Positions 11,000 to 19,535 of a stretch of 64,000 nucleotides of DNA are shown here, one piece after another. The stretch is from assembly GCA_017483195.1 (NCBI GenBank), contig JAFULR010000008.1, positions 107,044 through 171,043 of the forward strand, written 5' to 3'. The position numbers were made by a program, and so were the translations under genes. Source of the DNA: Clostridia bacterium. GTDB taxonomy: Bacteria > Bacillota > Clostridia > Oscillospirales > CAG-272. The notes under the pieces were generated by a model. That model searched no databases. It saw only the letters and a list, made by a program, of their open reading frames with translations, and was not told the origin of the DNA. The first letter of the stretch is position 1. Each line of letters begins with the position of its first letter.

Positions 11000-11056
11000 T
11001 ATCAAAAAATTCAAGACAACTTTAATTTCCTATCAAAAAAATCAAGGACAACTTTT
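11000..11056 (+). repeat. Two direct repeats at the importer operon promoter, probable activator site
   Basis: TATCAAAAAATTCAAGACAA (from 11000) and TATCAAAAAAATCAAGGACA (from 11031) are near-identical and 31 bases apart, close to three helical turns. The second copy runs into the -35 region. The same motif occurs at the AraC gene and the pectate lyase gene. This is the layout expected for an AraC-family activator binding as a dimer to a direct repeat; the regulator assignment is inference. Confidence 0.65.
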
Positions 11057-11074
11057 CGCACTTTGTAATAGAAT
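11045..11074 (+). promoter_or_regulatory. Probable promoter of the pectin importer operon
   Basis: AGGACA (11045-11050) with 18 bases to TAGAAT (11069-11074). The weak -35 and the overlapping direct repeat suggest that it needs an activator. Confidence 0.5.
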
Positions 11075-11142
11075 AAGGTTAAATAGTGGGGTAATGTTTA
11101 CAGTTATCATTCCCCCTGTTAATAAACACACGGAAAAGCAAA

Positions 11143-11745
11143 ATGAACCAAATAACATTTAAACAATATAGGAGCATTGACTTAACGCTGATTTGCGTTA
11201 TTACCGCCGTTTTCGAAACGGTAGCCACACTCGCTACAAACAAGTGGTTCAACTTGCAGGCAATGGCAATTTCAATAATGCTGACAATGACCTGCATTGC
11301 CCTTATGAGATGGAGCGCGTATGCAGTCATTCCCTCTGTGATAGGCTCCTTAACCTTTTGCATTGTATCGTCCGCAACTCCCATACAGTACATTATCTAC
11401 TGCGGAGGAAGCGTCTTTTCACTTCTGTCGCTTGTAATTATCAAGCGAATTGGAAAAGAAAAGCTCAGGCATGACTTTGTATGGAGACTGATCTTTGTAT
11501 CCTTCACATATCTTTCGATAGTCTTTGGCAGATGGCTTATTTCTCTTATTTTTGAACCAAGTCTTATGTCACTTCTCACCTTTATCACAACGGATATTCT
11601 TTCCCTGCTCTTTGCGGTGGTAGTGATGAGCCTACTCAAGGGCGCTGACGGAATGATCGAGGATCAAAAGGAGTACCTTCTCCGCATCGACAGAGAAAGC
11701 AAAGAAGAAGAATCAGCAAATCTTAACGACCCCTTCAGCAAATAA
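11143..11745 (+). CDS. Six-helix membrane protein of unknown function, first gene of the importer operon
   Basis: 200 residues with about six hydrophobic segments in residues 10-165 and a charged, Glu-rich tail (DQKEYLLRIDRESKEEE). The size and helix number recall ECF S-component-like or MptA-like small membrane proteins, but I find no defining motif and assign no function. It opens the operon that continues with two ABC permeases, 23 bases downstream, so a role in assembling or regulating the importer, or in sensing the substrate, is possible. The ribosome site is weak (GGAAA). Confidence 0.7.
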   Translation: MNQITFKQYRSIDLTLICVITAVFETVATLATNKWFNLQAMAISIMLTMTCIALMRWSAYAVIPSVIGSLTFCIVSSATPIQYIIYCGGSVFSLLSLVIIKRIGKEKLRHDFVWRLIFVSFTYLSIVFGRWLISLIFEPSLMSLLTFITTDILSLLFAVVVMSLLKGADGMIEDQKEYLLRIDRESKEEESANLNDPFSK

Positions 11746-11768
11746 TCTACATTAATATAAAATACCGA

Positions 11769-12842
11769 ATGGAGATTCTTATGAAAGTAAAAGCAACCGA
11801 TTACCTCGTTTATGACGAAAAAACAAAAAAATACAGAGAGGACCCCGAGCAGATAGTGCGCGACGATGTGGAAAAGCACTATTGGAAGCACGTTGGACTT
11901 ACCATCCTTAAGGACTGGCGTCTTTATCTGATGCTCGTGCCTATGATCTTGGTGTTCTTCTTCTGGAGATATATGCCAATGTACGAGCTGCTAAGCTGCT
12001 TTAAGGTTGATGAAACGGTCAAAGAGGTTGCGGAACAGTTCTATTCCGGCTTCTCATATTTTAAAAAGCTTTTTGGAGGAACTGCTGAGGAATCCATCCT
12101 ATTCTGGCAAGCGTTCAGAAATACATTCCTTCTCAGCTTCTACGGATTGTGTTTCGGCTTCCCGATGCCCATCATCGTTGCACTTTTCTTCAACGAGATC
12201 AAATCAAATATCGCAAGAAGCTTTTATCAGGTTCTTACATATCTTCCTAAATTTATGTCAACGGTTGTTATGACAACCCTTGTTACAATGCTTCTCCGTC
12301 CCTCATCCGAGATCGCTGAGATAGAAATGGGTGTTATCTCACGTCTCTTCGTCTCACTTGGACTTGTCTCTCCCGAGATCGGTGCAGAAGGACTTTTGCA
12401 TCAGCCCGAGTACTTCCGCGCTATCTATCAGATAAGCGGTATCTGGGAGACAGCCGGATACGACAGTATTGTATTCTTTGCAGCAATTATCGCCATCTCA
12501 CCCACAAGCTACGAGGCAGCACAGATCGACGGCGCAAACAAGTGGGCACAGATGAGATATGTCGTTCTTCCGAGTATTCTCTCCACTGTAGTAATTATGC
12601 TTATAACGCGTATCGGATCGCTTTTGAGCGTAGGATACGAAAAGGTGCTTCTTCTTATGAATGGCGATTCTTATATGACCGCTAACGTAGTTTCCACCTT
12701 TGCAAAGGATATAGGTATGGGTAACAACCCTCAGATAGGTCTTGCATCTGCTGCGGAGATGATCAACAACATTACCGGTATGCTTCTCGTTATAGGAGCT
12801 AACTCCATAGCCCGCAAGGCTTCCGATGTTTCACTTTACTAA
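11769..12842 (+). CDS. ABC sugar importer permease, LplB type
   Basis: 357 residues, six or seven membrane segments. It carries the permease EAA loop (ISPTSYEAAQIDGANKWAQMRYVVLPSI) that contacts the ATPase. The long cytoplasmic N-terminus before the first helix (DWRLYLMLVPMILVFFFWRYMPMY) and the NNPQIGLASAAEM segment near the end are characteristic of the LplB/YteP class of oligosaccharide permeases, several of which import pectin-derived oligosaccharides. It pairs with the next gene to form the transmembrane channel for the 744-codon-frame binding protein downstream. Confidence 0.92.
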   Translation: MEILMKVKATDYLVYDEKTKKYREDPEQIVRDDVEKHYWKHVGLTILKDWRLYLMLVPMILVFFFWRYMPMYELLSCFKVDETVKEVAEQFYSGFSYFKKLFGGTAEESILFWQAFRNTFLLSFYGLCFGFPMPIIVALFFNEIKSNIARSFYQVLTYLPKFMSTVVMTTLVTMLLRPSSEIAEIEMGVISRLFVSLGLVSPEIGAEGLLHQPEYFRAIYQISGIWETAGYDSIVFFAAIIAISPTSYEAAQIDGANKWAQMRYVVLPSILSTVVIMLITRIGSLLSVGYEKVLLLMNGDSYMTANVVSTFAKDIGMGNNPQIGLASAAEMINNITGMLLVIGANSIARKASDVSLY

Positions 12843-12861
12843 TAAAGGAGGTAAAAGCTAA

Positions 12862-13752
12862 ATGAAAAGAAAACTTGAAGTAACAGAGCTTATATTTAAG
12901 ATCTTAAGCTATACCTTTCTTACTGTTTTTGCTCTTTGTTGCCTTTACCCCTTTCTTTATGCAATATCCGCATCAATGAGTGGCATCGATGCACTCGAGG
13001 GCGGTAAGGTAGTTCTCTTCCCCAAGGATATACAATTTGAAGCATTTGCTTCAATGTTTAAGGACAACGTTTTCTGGAATTCATACACCAACACCCTCTT
13101 CCTTACCTTCTACGGTACGCTTTGGGCAATGGGAGTTGCAATTCTCGGTGCTTACGCGCTCTCTAAGAAGAGATTGCTTTTCAGAAAAGGCCTTAACTTT
13201 TTCCTTGTATTCACAATGTGGTTCTCAGCAGGTATCGTTCCTCAGTACAGAAACTATATCAACACAAGAGAAGTATTTGACAAGATCGGTCTTGATGACG
13301 ATAAATGGCTCATAGTTATCGCCATGGGTATGGCAGCTATGAATATCATCCTTCTTCGTAACGCGTTTGAAGGAGTTCCCTCTGAAATTGAAGAGGCTGC
13401 AATAGTTGACGGCGCAACTGAGTTCCAGGTACTTACAAACGTATATATCCCGATGAGTAAATCAACTATAGCAACCGTTGCTCTTCTCTTCGGTATATCC
13501 CGTTGGAACGGATATTTCTGGGCAAAGCAGATGACCACCAACCACAACGAATGGCCCCTTCAGGTATATATTCGAGATCAGCTTGAATATTTCCAGGATA
13601 GCGAAAACCTTATTGGTTGGGATTATCCCTACTCTTCAGACTCCGTCATCTATGCTCTCATCGTTTGCTCCGTTATCCCGATCCTCGTTATTTACCCCTT
13701 CATTCAGAAGTATTTTGCAAAGGGCGTAAATATGGGCGGTGTAAAGGAATAG
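12862..13752 (+). CDS. ABC sugar importer permease, LplC/YtcP type
   Basis: 296 residues, six membrane segments. The EAA loop reads VPSEIEEAAIVDGATEFQVLTNVYIPMS. The end FIQKYFAKGVNMGGVKE is the hallmark C-terminus of carbohydrate permeases of the MalG/LplC group. GGAGG lies upstream, and the gene follows the LplB-type permease by 19 bases. With that protein it should form the heterodimeric membrane domain of an oligouronide importer; the substrate is inferred from the GH28 and GH105 genes in the operon. Confidence 0.93.
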   Translation: MKRKLEVTELIFKILSYTFLTVFALCCLYPFLYAISASMSGIDALEGGKVVLFPKDIQFEAFASMFKDNVFWNSYTNTLFLTFYGTLWAMGVAILGAYALSKKRLLFRKGLNFFLVFTMWFSAGIVPQYRNYINTREVFDKIGLDDDKWLIVIAMGMAAMNIILLRNAFEGVPSEIEEAAIVDGATEFQVLTNVYIPMSKSTIATVALLFGISRWNGYFWAKQMTTNHNEWPLQVYIRDQLEYFQDSENLIGWDYPYSSDSVIYALIVCSVIPILVIYPFIQKYFAKGVNMGGVKE

Positions 13753-13821
13753 TTTTCGGTTATTATTGAGTGGCAACACTCGTGGTAATAAATATTATAA
13801 TTTTTATTGGAGGAAAACACA

Positions 13822-16041
13822 ATGAAAAAACTCTTATCACTCGCATTAGTTCTTGTGATGATGCTTGCTCTCGTGGCTTGTCCCACCGTTAAGGAAGACC
13901 CCCTTGAGTATGCTGAAGGTACCGTTCTTAGAATGGCAACCGGTTACAACAATGCGCAGACAGGCCTTTTCTTTGATGCAAAGTTGATTTCATCAAACGA
14001 TGGTAAAGACAAGGTTGAAGATGGTGCTATCACTCTTCACAATGGCGTTTCCTATCGTGAAGGCGACCTTAAGCCCACTTGGGTTGAGGTACAGAACAGA
14101 CTTGGTATCGTTTTCGAAAACAAATACCAGGGCAACTCCGCTGCTAACGAAATAGCCTTCTGGGCTGAACAGTTTGGTGAAGTTGACGTAGTTTCCGGTA
14201 CAGCTTCCAAGCTTTCCGAATACGGTGCAGCAGGCGAGATCGTTAACCTTGCTGAGCATCTTGATAAGATGCCCAACTTCAAGGCTTACCTTGAGGCTAA
14301 CCCCATCGTTCGCCTTTCCATCACAGGTGACACATCCAACGGCGCTATCTACTTCTCTCCCTACTTTGACGGTGTAAACGACATTGAGCGTATGCCCCTT
14401 ATGAGAACTGACTGGGTAGAAAAGCTTCTTAACGGCGAAGGTGACTTCGTAGCTACTGAAGCAACCGTGGTTGTTAAGGATGCAGATGGTAACGTAATTG
14501 AAACAATCACAAGATCTTACAACAACCTCGCAGATGCAGTTTATACTCCTTATATGCCCACTTCCGGCAAGGTTACTGTTGACGCAGTAAATAAGGAAGG
14601 CACAGCAGTAATCCAGCTTACTAAGGATTATGACAAAGCAGGTAATATCATTAAGGTTATGAACGATGCTCTCGCAGCTGGCACAGTAACCGGTGAGCAG
14701 GCAGTTAATATGCTTCGTGATTACATTGACACAGCTTATAACGGCTACTACGGCACCAAGAGAGCTGACCTCTTCATCGGTCAGAATGCTGCTTGGGACG
14801 CAGACGAGCTTGTTGCTCTTCTCCGCTGCGTAGTTGCTAACCCCCAGACACTTAACGGTACACATACAGTACAGGGTCTCTTCTCCCGTGAAGACGGTAA
14901 CAACCAGAGACGTGTTGATATGTTCCGTTTTGCAGGCACGCTCTTCGGCGTAAGAGGTCTTGAATCTCGTCAGGATTACCTCTACGTTGGCAACGACGGT
15001 CTCCTTCATGATGCACGTCAGGAAGAGGCTACATACGTAGCACTTGAGAGAATGAATGCTATGACCAAGGAAGGTCTTATTTCCAAGTCCTTTATTGAGG
15101 ATGACACCTCTGTTAAGTCAGACGTTATGCTCTCTAAGGATGCAGGCTTTATGCACTACGACTACAACCAGACTCAGACTGTTTACAACGAAACAAAGCT
15201 TAACGGTAAGGGTGAAGATAAAAGCGACGTAGGTGAAAAGTACATGGCAGTTATGGTTCCCGTTGCTCGTTGGAATGACGGCACAGGCGAAACATTTATG
15301 AGATTTACAGAGTCCTGGAGATCCGTTAAGACTGACGGTTGGGGTATTTCTGTAAAGGGTGTTGGCAACGATACAAACAAGCTCAATGCTGCTCTTAAGC
15401 TTATCGACTATGCTTACAGCAAAGATGGTCAGATCCTTATGTCCTACGGTCCTGATGAATTCATCAAGAGAAATGCAGACGGTTCTTACGTAATGTTCGA
15501 CTTCAACGGCGAGCAGTGGCCCGTTATCGCTGATGAAACATTTGATGAGCTTTGGACATTTGCTAACGGTAACTACACCAACTTCGCTCGTCAGTTACTC
15601 GGTTCTACTCTTTCCTTCGTAAAGAGCCAGTCCTTCGAGTATCAGTGCACAACTGAGGTTGGTAAGGAAGGCGCAGGATACATCTCCAGAGCTATCGCTC
15701 TTGGAACGATCAGACATCCTGAGCTTGCTATCACCGAGAATCCTTGGTGGACATCCGTTCCCACAGTTCTTCCTACAACTAAGGTTCAGAACGATGAGTT
15801 GAAGACACTCTCCGCTCTTACAGGTAGCGGCGCAACAGGTAAGTTCTCCTCCAGCAAGGATGAAGAGGGTAAGGTTCAGACAAACCTTCTCGTTGACATC
15901 ATCTCTGTAGGTTATGCAGGTGAAGGAACATCCAACCGTGCTGAAATGCTCAACACAGTTAAGGACACTTGGGGCTGCAGCAGATATCTTGAAATTAAGA
16001 ATCTCGCTTGGAAAGACCTTTTGGATTTCTACAACAAATAA
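13822..16041 (+). CDS. Large solute-binding lipoprotein of the oligouronide ABC importer
   Basis: 739 residues from the ATG at 13822, with GGAGG nine bases upstream; an in-frame TTG at 13807 is rejected. The signal peptide ends in the lipobox ALVAC, so the protein is anchored outside the membrane. The body resembles LplA-type extracellular solute-binding proteins (family 1) but is about 200 residues longer than usual, with inserted acidic segments near residues 210-300. It should capture pectin oligosaccharides and pass them to the two permeases encoded just upstream. Codon use is strongly biased toward preferred codons, which suggests high expression. A very stable hairpin follows the gene. 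Confidence 0.88.
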   Translation: MKKLLSLALVLVMMLALVACPTVKEDPLEYAEGTVLRMATGYNNAQTGLFFDAKLISSNDGKDKVEDGAITLHNGVSYREGDLKPTWVEVQNRLGIVFENKYQGNSAANEIAFWAEQFGEVDVVSGTASKLSEYGAAGEIVNLAEHLDKMPNFKAYLEANPIVRLSITGDTSNGAIYFSPYFDGVNDIERMPLMRTDWVEKLLNGEGDFVATEATVVVKDADGNVIETITRSYNNLADAVYTPYMPTSGKVTVDAVNKEGTAVIQLTKDYDKAGNIIKVMNDALAAGTVTGEQAVNMLRDYIDTAYNGYYGTKRADLFIGQNAAWDADELVALLRCVVANPQTLNGTHTVQGLFSREDGNNQRRVDMFRFAGTLFGVRGLESRQDYLYVGNDGLLHDARQEEATYVALERMNAMTKEGLISKSFIEDDTSVKSDVMLSKDAGFMHYDYNQTQTVYNETKLNGKGEDKSDVGEKYMAVMVPVARWNDGTGETFMRFTESWRSVKTDGWGISVKGVGNDTNKLNAALKLIDYAYSKDGQILMSYGPDEFIKRNADGSYVMFDFNGEQWPVIADETFDELWTFANGNYTNFARQLLGSTLSFVKSQSFEYQCTTEVGKEGAGYISRAIALGTIRHPELAITENPWWTSVPTVLPTTKVQNDELKTLSALTGSGATGKFSSSKDEEGKVQTNLLVDIISVGYAGEGTSNRAEMLNTVKDTWGCSRYLEIKNLAWKDLLDFYNK

Positions 16042-16080
16042 TTGTATAGATCTCTAATTTAATTATTAATTAATCTAAAC

Positions 16081-16107
16081 GGAGAGGGGAGCCTCGCTCC
16101 CCTCTCT
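16081..16107 (+). other. GC-rich intercistronic stem-loop after the binding-protein gene
   Basis: An 11-bp perfect stem (GAGAGGGGAGC / GCTCCCCTCTC) with a 3-base loop and no T run. It is therefore not a typical terminator. In importer operons such hairpins protect the upstream binding-protein mRNA from 3' decay and give it a higher copy number than the membrane genes. A second small inverted repeat (GTCGCGT / ACGCGAC) lies at 16147-16162, just before the next gene. Confidence 0.7.
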
Positions 16108-16175
16108 ACCCACAAAAGCTTTACAAAAATACTATAATTTCGTGAAGTCGCGTCCACGCGACGGTACGCGACAGA

Positions 16176-16772
16176 ATGGATGAAACTATGTATAGAAAAC
16201 AAATGAAATTTCAAAGGCTCGTATGCTTCGCACTTCTTGCGGCATCGGCTCTCGTATTCATATACTCCCTTGGTCTTGTGACAGACCTTTACGATGCATT
16301 TTATTATGCAATTCCCAACCCTAACAGACTCGATAGAACAGACGTTGCCGGAGCTCGTATTTATTACGATATCCAGCCCTTTAACTCTGCTCTCACTACC
16401 GTAAGCATCGTACTTGTGATCTTGTGTGTTGCAGTATTCCTTACTAATACTCATTCACGCAGAAAATATTATCTTTCTAATTACATAACCACCAGCTTGA
16501 TAGTTCTTGCTAATATTGGTACTACTATTTGGGGTGTTATTAACGTTTCCAAATTCAGACATCAATTTTTAACTACAGTTGATTTTGAGCAGCTTAAAGC
16601 ATTTGCTGAGAAGAGCCTCAGCACAACTTATACAGAATCTACATTTTGGTTTGATATCGGCTACGTTGTTTTTGGAATCTTGATCATCGTCAGCGCACTT
16701 GCTGTTTATAACCTTATTTTGAAATCAAAACTGATGAAAGAAGAACAAAGAATTATAGAAGGAGGAGTTTAA
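16176..16772 (+). CDS. Four-helix membrane protein of unknown function in the importer operon
   Basis: 198 residues, four hydrophobic segments (about residues 13-33, 72-90, 104-124, 154-176). An external loop of some 35 residues between helices 1 and 2 is rich in Asn, Asp and Tyr. The C-terminus is short and charged. No domain is recognised. There is no clear ribosome site before the ATG at 16176; an in-frame ATG at 16188 is an alternative. The gene sits between the binding protein and the first ATPase, so a role with the importer is inferred from position only. Confidence 0.7.
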   Translation: MDETMYRKQMKFQRLVCFALLAASALVFIYSLGLVTDLYDAFYYAIPNPNRLDRTDVAGARIYYDIQPFNSALTTVSIVLVILCVAVFLTNTHSRRKYYLSNYITTSLIVLANIGTTIWGVINVSKFRHQFLTTVDFEQLKAFAEKSLSTTYTESTFWFDIGYVVFGILIIVSALAVYNLILKSKLMKEEQRIIEGGV

Positions 16773-16776
16773 TGCT

Positions 16777-17256
16777 ATGAACGGCAACATTGATATTAAG
16801 AAAGACCGCTTGCGTTATACAAAAAACAGCACCTCCGCAACGTTTGCTTACGTTGCTATACTCTTTAATGTCTTCTATTTTGTCAGTATTTACAATACAG
16901 ATGTAGGTAACTACTATTACACTATAGATATCGGCATTTCGGTAATCTGCAACCTTTTGTTCCTTCTCTTCACTTTCCTCTGCTCAGAGGGTGTTAAGGG
17001 ATACAAAATGTCATATTCCGTAGCCTTCATTCCACTTGGAATTTTCCAACTTGTAAGAATATTCGGCATTCCTATGGATGCATACAACACGGTTCTCCAC
17101 CTTGAAGGCAAGGATGTACCCGTTATGCTTAAAGACCAGTTTATCTGGCTTATCGTTTGCCTTATAGTTTCCGCAATCGCTTGCTTTGCCGCAGCAGCGA
17201 TCGGAATACACAAAACCAATACCCTCAGAAATTACGAAAAGCAGATCAATGCTTAA
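16777..17256 (+). CDS. Four-helix membrane protein of unknown function in the importer operon
   Basis: 159 residues with four hydrophobic segments (about 22-40, 49-68, 79-97, 121-145), a polar N-terminus (NIDIKKDRLRYTKNS) and a charged end (RNYEKQINA). I recognise no family. It begins four bases after the preceding membrane-protein gene, and GGAGG lies at its start, so the two are co-translated. The pair may work together, for example as a small membrane complex linked to the ABC importer; this is inference. Confidence 0.7.
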   Translation: MNGNIDIKKDRLRYTKNSTSATFAYVAILFNVFYFVSIYNTDVGNYYYTIDIGISVICNLLFLLFTFLCSEGVKGYKMSYSVAFIPLGIFQLVRIFGIPMDAYNTVLHLEGKDVPVMLKDQFIWLIVCLIVSAIACFAAAAIGIHKTNTLRNYEKQINA

Positions 17257-17287
17257 TTGACACTCCATATAAGAAAGGCGTGTATTT

Positions 17288-18352
17288 ATGGCTTCATTAA
17301 CTTTAAAAAACATTAACAAAATCTATGATAACAACGTTCAGGCGGTATTCGATTTCAACCTTGACGTTAAGGATGGAGAATTTATCGTTCTCGTTGGTCC
17401 TTCCGGCTGCGGAAAATCCACCACCCTTCGTATGATCGCAGGTCTTGAGGACATTACCTCGGGTTCACTCATCATCGACGGCAAGGACGTTACAAAAATG
17501 CCCGCAAAGGATAGAGATATAGCTATGGTTTTCCAGAACTATGCTCTCTATGCTCATATGACCGTTTATGAGAATATGGCATTCTCCCTTACGTTGCGAA
17601 AAGAAAATCCCAATATTATACATGAAAAGGTGCTTGCCGCTGCTGAAATTCTCGGTCTTACCGATCAGCTCAATAAAAAGCCCAAGCAGCTCTCCGGCGG
17701 TCAGCGTCAGCGCGTTGCTATGGGACGCGCCATCGTTCGTACGCCTAAAGTGTTCCTTTTTGACGAGCCCCTTTCAAACCTTGATGCAAAGCTCAGAGGT
17801 GCTACACGTCGCGAGATACTTCTTCTTCACAAGAGACTTGGCACTACTATGCTCTACGTTACTCACGACCAGACAGAAGCACTTACTCTTGCCGACAGAA
17901 TAGTTTGTATGTCCATGGGTTACGTTCAGCAGGTAGGAACTCCCCTTGAGCTTTACGATACACCTGCAAATGTTTTCGTTGCAAGCTTTATTGGTTTGCC
18001 ACCTATGAACTTCTTCGAGGGTAAGATCGAAAACGGTCACTTCGTTTCCAAGTTCTTCTCTGCTCCTCTTAACGATGAACAGAAAAAGCTTCTTTCCTCA
18101 TATGAAGGAAAAGAAATTATACTTGGTTCCCGCCCCGAAAACATCGTTGAGGACGAAAACGGATATATCAGCATAGACGTTACTCTTAACGAAAATCTTG
18201 GTCAGACAACTCTTGTTCACGGCTTGGTAAACGGTCACAAGATAACCGCTAAATTCCGCGAATGGTGTGAATATCGCAGTGGTGACAAGGTAAATGCATC
18301 CATCAACCGTATGCATTTCTTCGACAAAGAATCAACGGCTGCTATCAGATAA
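17288..18352 (+). CDS. ABC importer ATPase, MsmX/UgpC type (first copy)
   Basis: 354 residues. Walker A GPSGCGKST, Q-loop VFQNYALYAHM, signature LSGGQRQRVAMGRA, Walker B VFLFDEPLSNLDA and switch His (YVTHDQTEA) are all present. The C-terminal 120 residues form the OB-fold regulatory domain of MalK/MsmX-type ATPases (PMNFFEG, LGSRPENI). It energises the LplB/LplC-type permeases upstream. A second, clearly different MsmX-type ATPase is encoded at the end of the same operon, so the importer may use a heterodimer or choose between them. The signature and Walker motifs are intact in both. Confidence 0.92.
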   Translation: MASLTLKNINKIYDNNVQAVFDFNLDVKDGEFIVLVGPSGCGKSTTLRMIAGLEDITSGSLIIDGKDVTKMPAKDRDIAMVFQNYALYAHMTVYENMAFSLTLRKENPNIIHEKVLAAAEILGLTDQLNKKPKQLSGGQRQRVAMGRAIVRTPKVFLFDEPLSNLDAKLRGATRREILLLHKRLGTTMLYVTHDQTEALTLADRIVCMSMGYVQQVGTPLELYDTPANVFVASFIGLPPMNFFEGKIENGHFVSKFFSAPLNDEQKKLLSSYEGKEIILGSRPENIVEDENGYISIDVTLNENLGQTTLVHGLVNGHKITAKFREWCEYRSGDKVNASINRMHFFDKESTAAIR

Positions 18353-18364
18353 GGAGCAATTAAT

Positions 18365-18931
18365 ATGGATAAAAAAACAAAAAAAGCCGCTAATAGCAAA
18401 TTCAAGACAAGCTTAAAGGAATTCTTTCGTAAGCTTCTTGTTTCTTTAAAGAAAAAGCCCGATATAATTCCCCTCGGACTCCTTCTGATCACATTTTTGA
18501 TATTTTCCTTGAATCTTACAGACATCTCCAATACTACCTCAAAGATTCAGGGCCCCAATATGGGTCTTAGCGAGTTTATTGCTATGCTCCTTTCTATTTT
18601 GTCAATGATATGCTTGCTGAACGCATTTCCCAAGAGACAAAAGCCCAATAAAATGATGATAGTCGTTTATCTTATATTGTTCGCGGTCACAATATGGGCT
18701 GACATTAATTACATTTCCTGTATAAACGCAAGCTCCATTAAGATCAATGCAGCTACAGCGTACATAACCAAAACAAAGGGTATTATTATCGCACATATCA
18801 TAGGTATGTCTCTCACTACAGTTGCTGTGATTTTAGAACCGATTATTGCTAAGCTTCTCAAGAAGATCAATACATCAGTAGAAATTGAAGAAACTGAAGT
18901 TGGTGAAATTGAACTTGCAGAAGAAGAATAA
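18365..18931 (+). CDS. Four-helix membrane protein with basic head and acidic tail, unknown function
   Basis: 188 residues. A strongly basic N-terminus (KKTKKAANSKFKTSLKEFFRK) precedes four hydrophobic segments (about 34-50, 68-85, 97-112, 141-160), and the protein ends in an acidic tail (EIEETEVGEIELAEEE). No family is recognised. It follows the first ATPase by 12 bases and is followed after nine bases by another small membrane protein. The basic head and acidic tail could mediate electrostatic contacts with cytoplasmic partners; this is speculation. Confidence 0.7.
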   Translation: MDKKTKKAANSKFKTSLKEFFRKLLVSLKKKPDIIPLGLLLITFLIFSLNLTDISNTTSKIQGPNMGLSEFIAMLLSILSMICLLNAFPKRQKPNKMMIVVYLILFAVTIWADINYISCINASSIKINAATAYITKTKGIIIAHIIGMSLTTVAVILEPIIAKLLKKINTSVEIEETEVGEIELAEEE

Positions 18932-18940
18932 TGCCATATT

Positions 18941-19534
18941 ATGAGCAAGAAAAACCCCCCTAAGAATACAAATGAAGCCGAGTACTACAAAATTAATACA
19001 AAGGCCATTGATCGATTGGTCAATGCTGAAAAGATAACGCCACCAAATGATAAAAAGTTAAAGGACCCTGCCAAGCAATACAGATCGGACTTTCTCGACA
19101 GGATCCCTGCACCCGTTAAAGCATTGTTTTTAAAATTCTGGTTTAACGGAGCTGTTTGCTATTTCATTTTCTGGGGACTGGGTCTTAATATCTCCTCCAC
19201 CTTGGATATGATATTTGTATTAGCCGTAGCTCTTGGCATCATTACGGATATTTTTCTAAATAATATTATCCGTTTTATTGAAACCATCCCCGGAGAAAAT
19301 GAGAAATGGCTTATGTTTCCCAAAAAGAGATTTTGGACATTCTTTGCAAATATTCTCTACGCCTTTGTAGTATTGTTTTGCGTGATCCAGACTTATGAGT
19401 TTATCGCTATCTTCTATGTTGAACCCATCCTGTTCGGTCTGTTCTATATGGGCTTTGACCTTCTCTTCGTTGGAATGAAAAATCTATTCTTTACTATAAT
19501 TGAGGATGCAAAAAACAAAGTAAACAAACAATAA
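18941..19534 (+). CDS. Four-helix membrane protein with long cytoplasmic head, unknown function
   Basis: 197 residues. The first 60 are polar and Lys/Pro-rich, then four hydrophobic segments follow (about 64-82, 87-105, 127-147, 150-170), with a Lys-rich end (EDAKNKVNKQ). No domain is recognised. It lies one base before the polygalacturonase gene and nine bases after the previous membrane-protein gene, so it is firmly inside the pectin operon. It is the last of five small membrane proteins without an assigned role in this operon. Confidence 0.7.
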   Translation: MSKKNPPKNTNEAEYYKINTKAIDRLVNAEKITPPNDKKLKDPAKQYRSDFLDRIPAPVKALFLKFWFNGAVCYFIFWGLGLNISSTLDMIFVLAVALGIITDIFLNNIIRFIETIPGENEKWLMFPKKRFWTFFANILYAFVVLFCVIQTYEFIAIFYVEPILFGLFYMGFDLLFVGMKNLFFTIIEDAKNKVNKQ

Positions 19535-19535
19535 T

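Noticed and set aside
13993..15009. Open frame of 338 codons on the minus strand
   Set aside because: It lies fully antisense to the strongly supported binding-protein gene, has no ribosome site or family features, and arises from that gene's biased codon use.
16081..16107. Operon-ending terminator after the binding protein
   Set aside because: No T run follows, and the next genes are same-strand and closely spaced, so it is read as an intercistronic hairpin.
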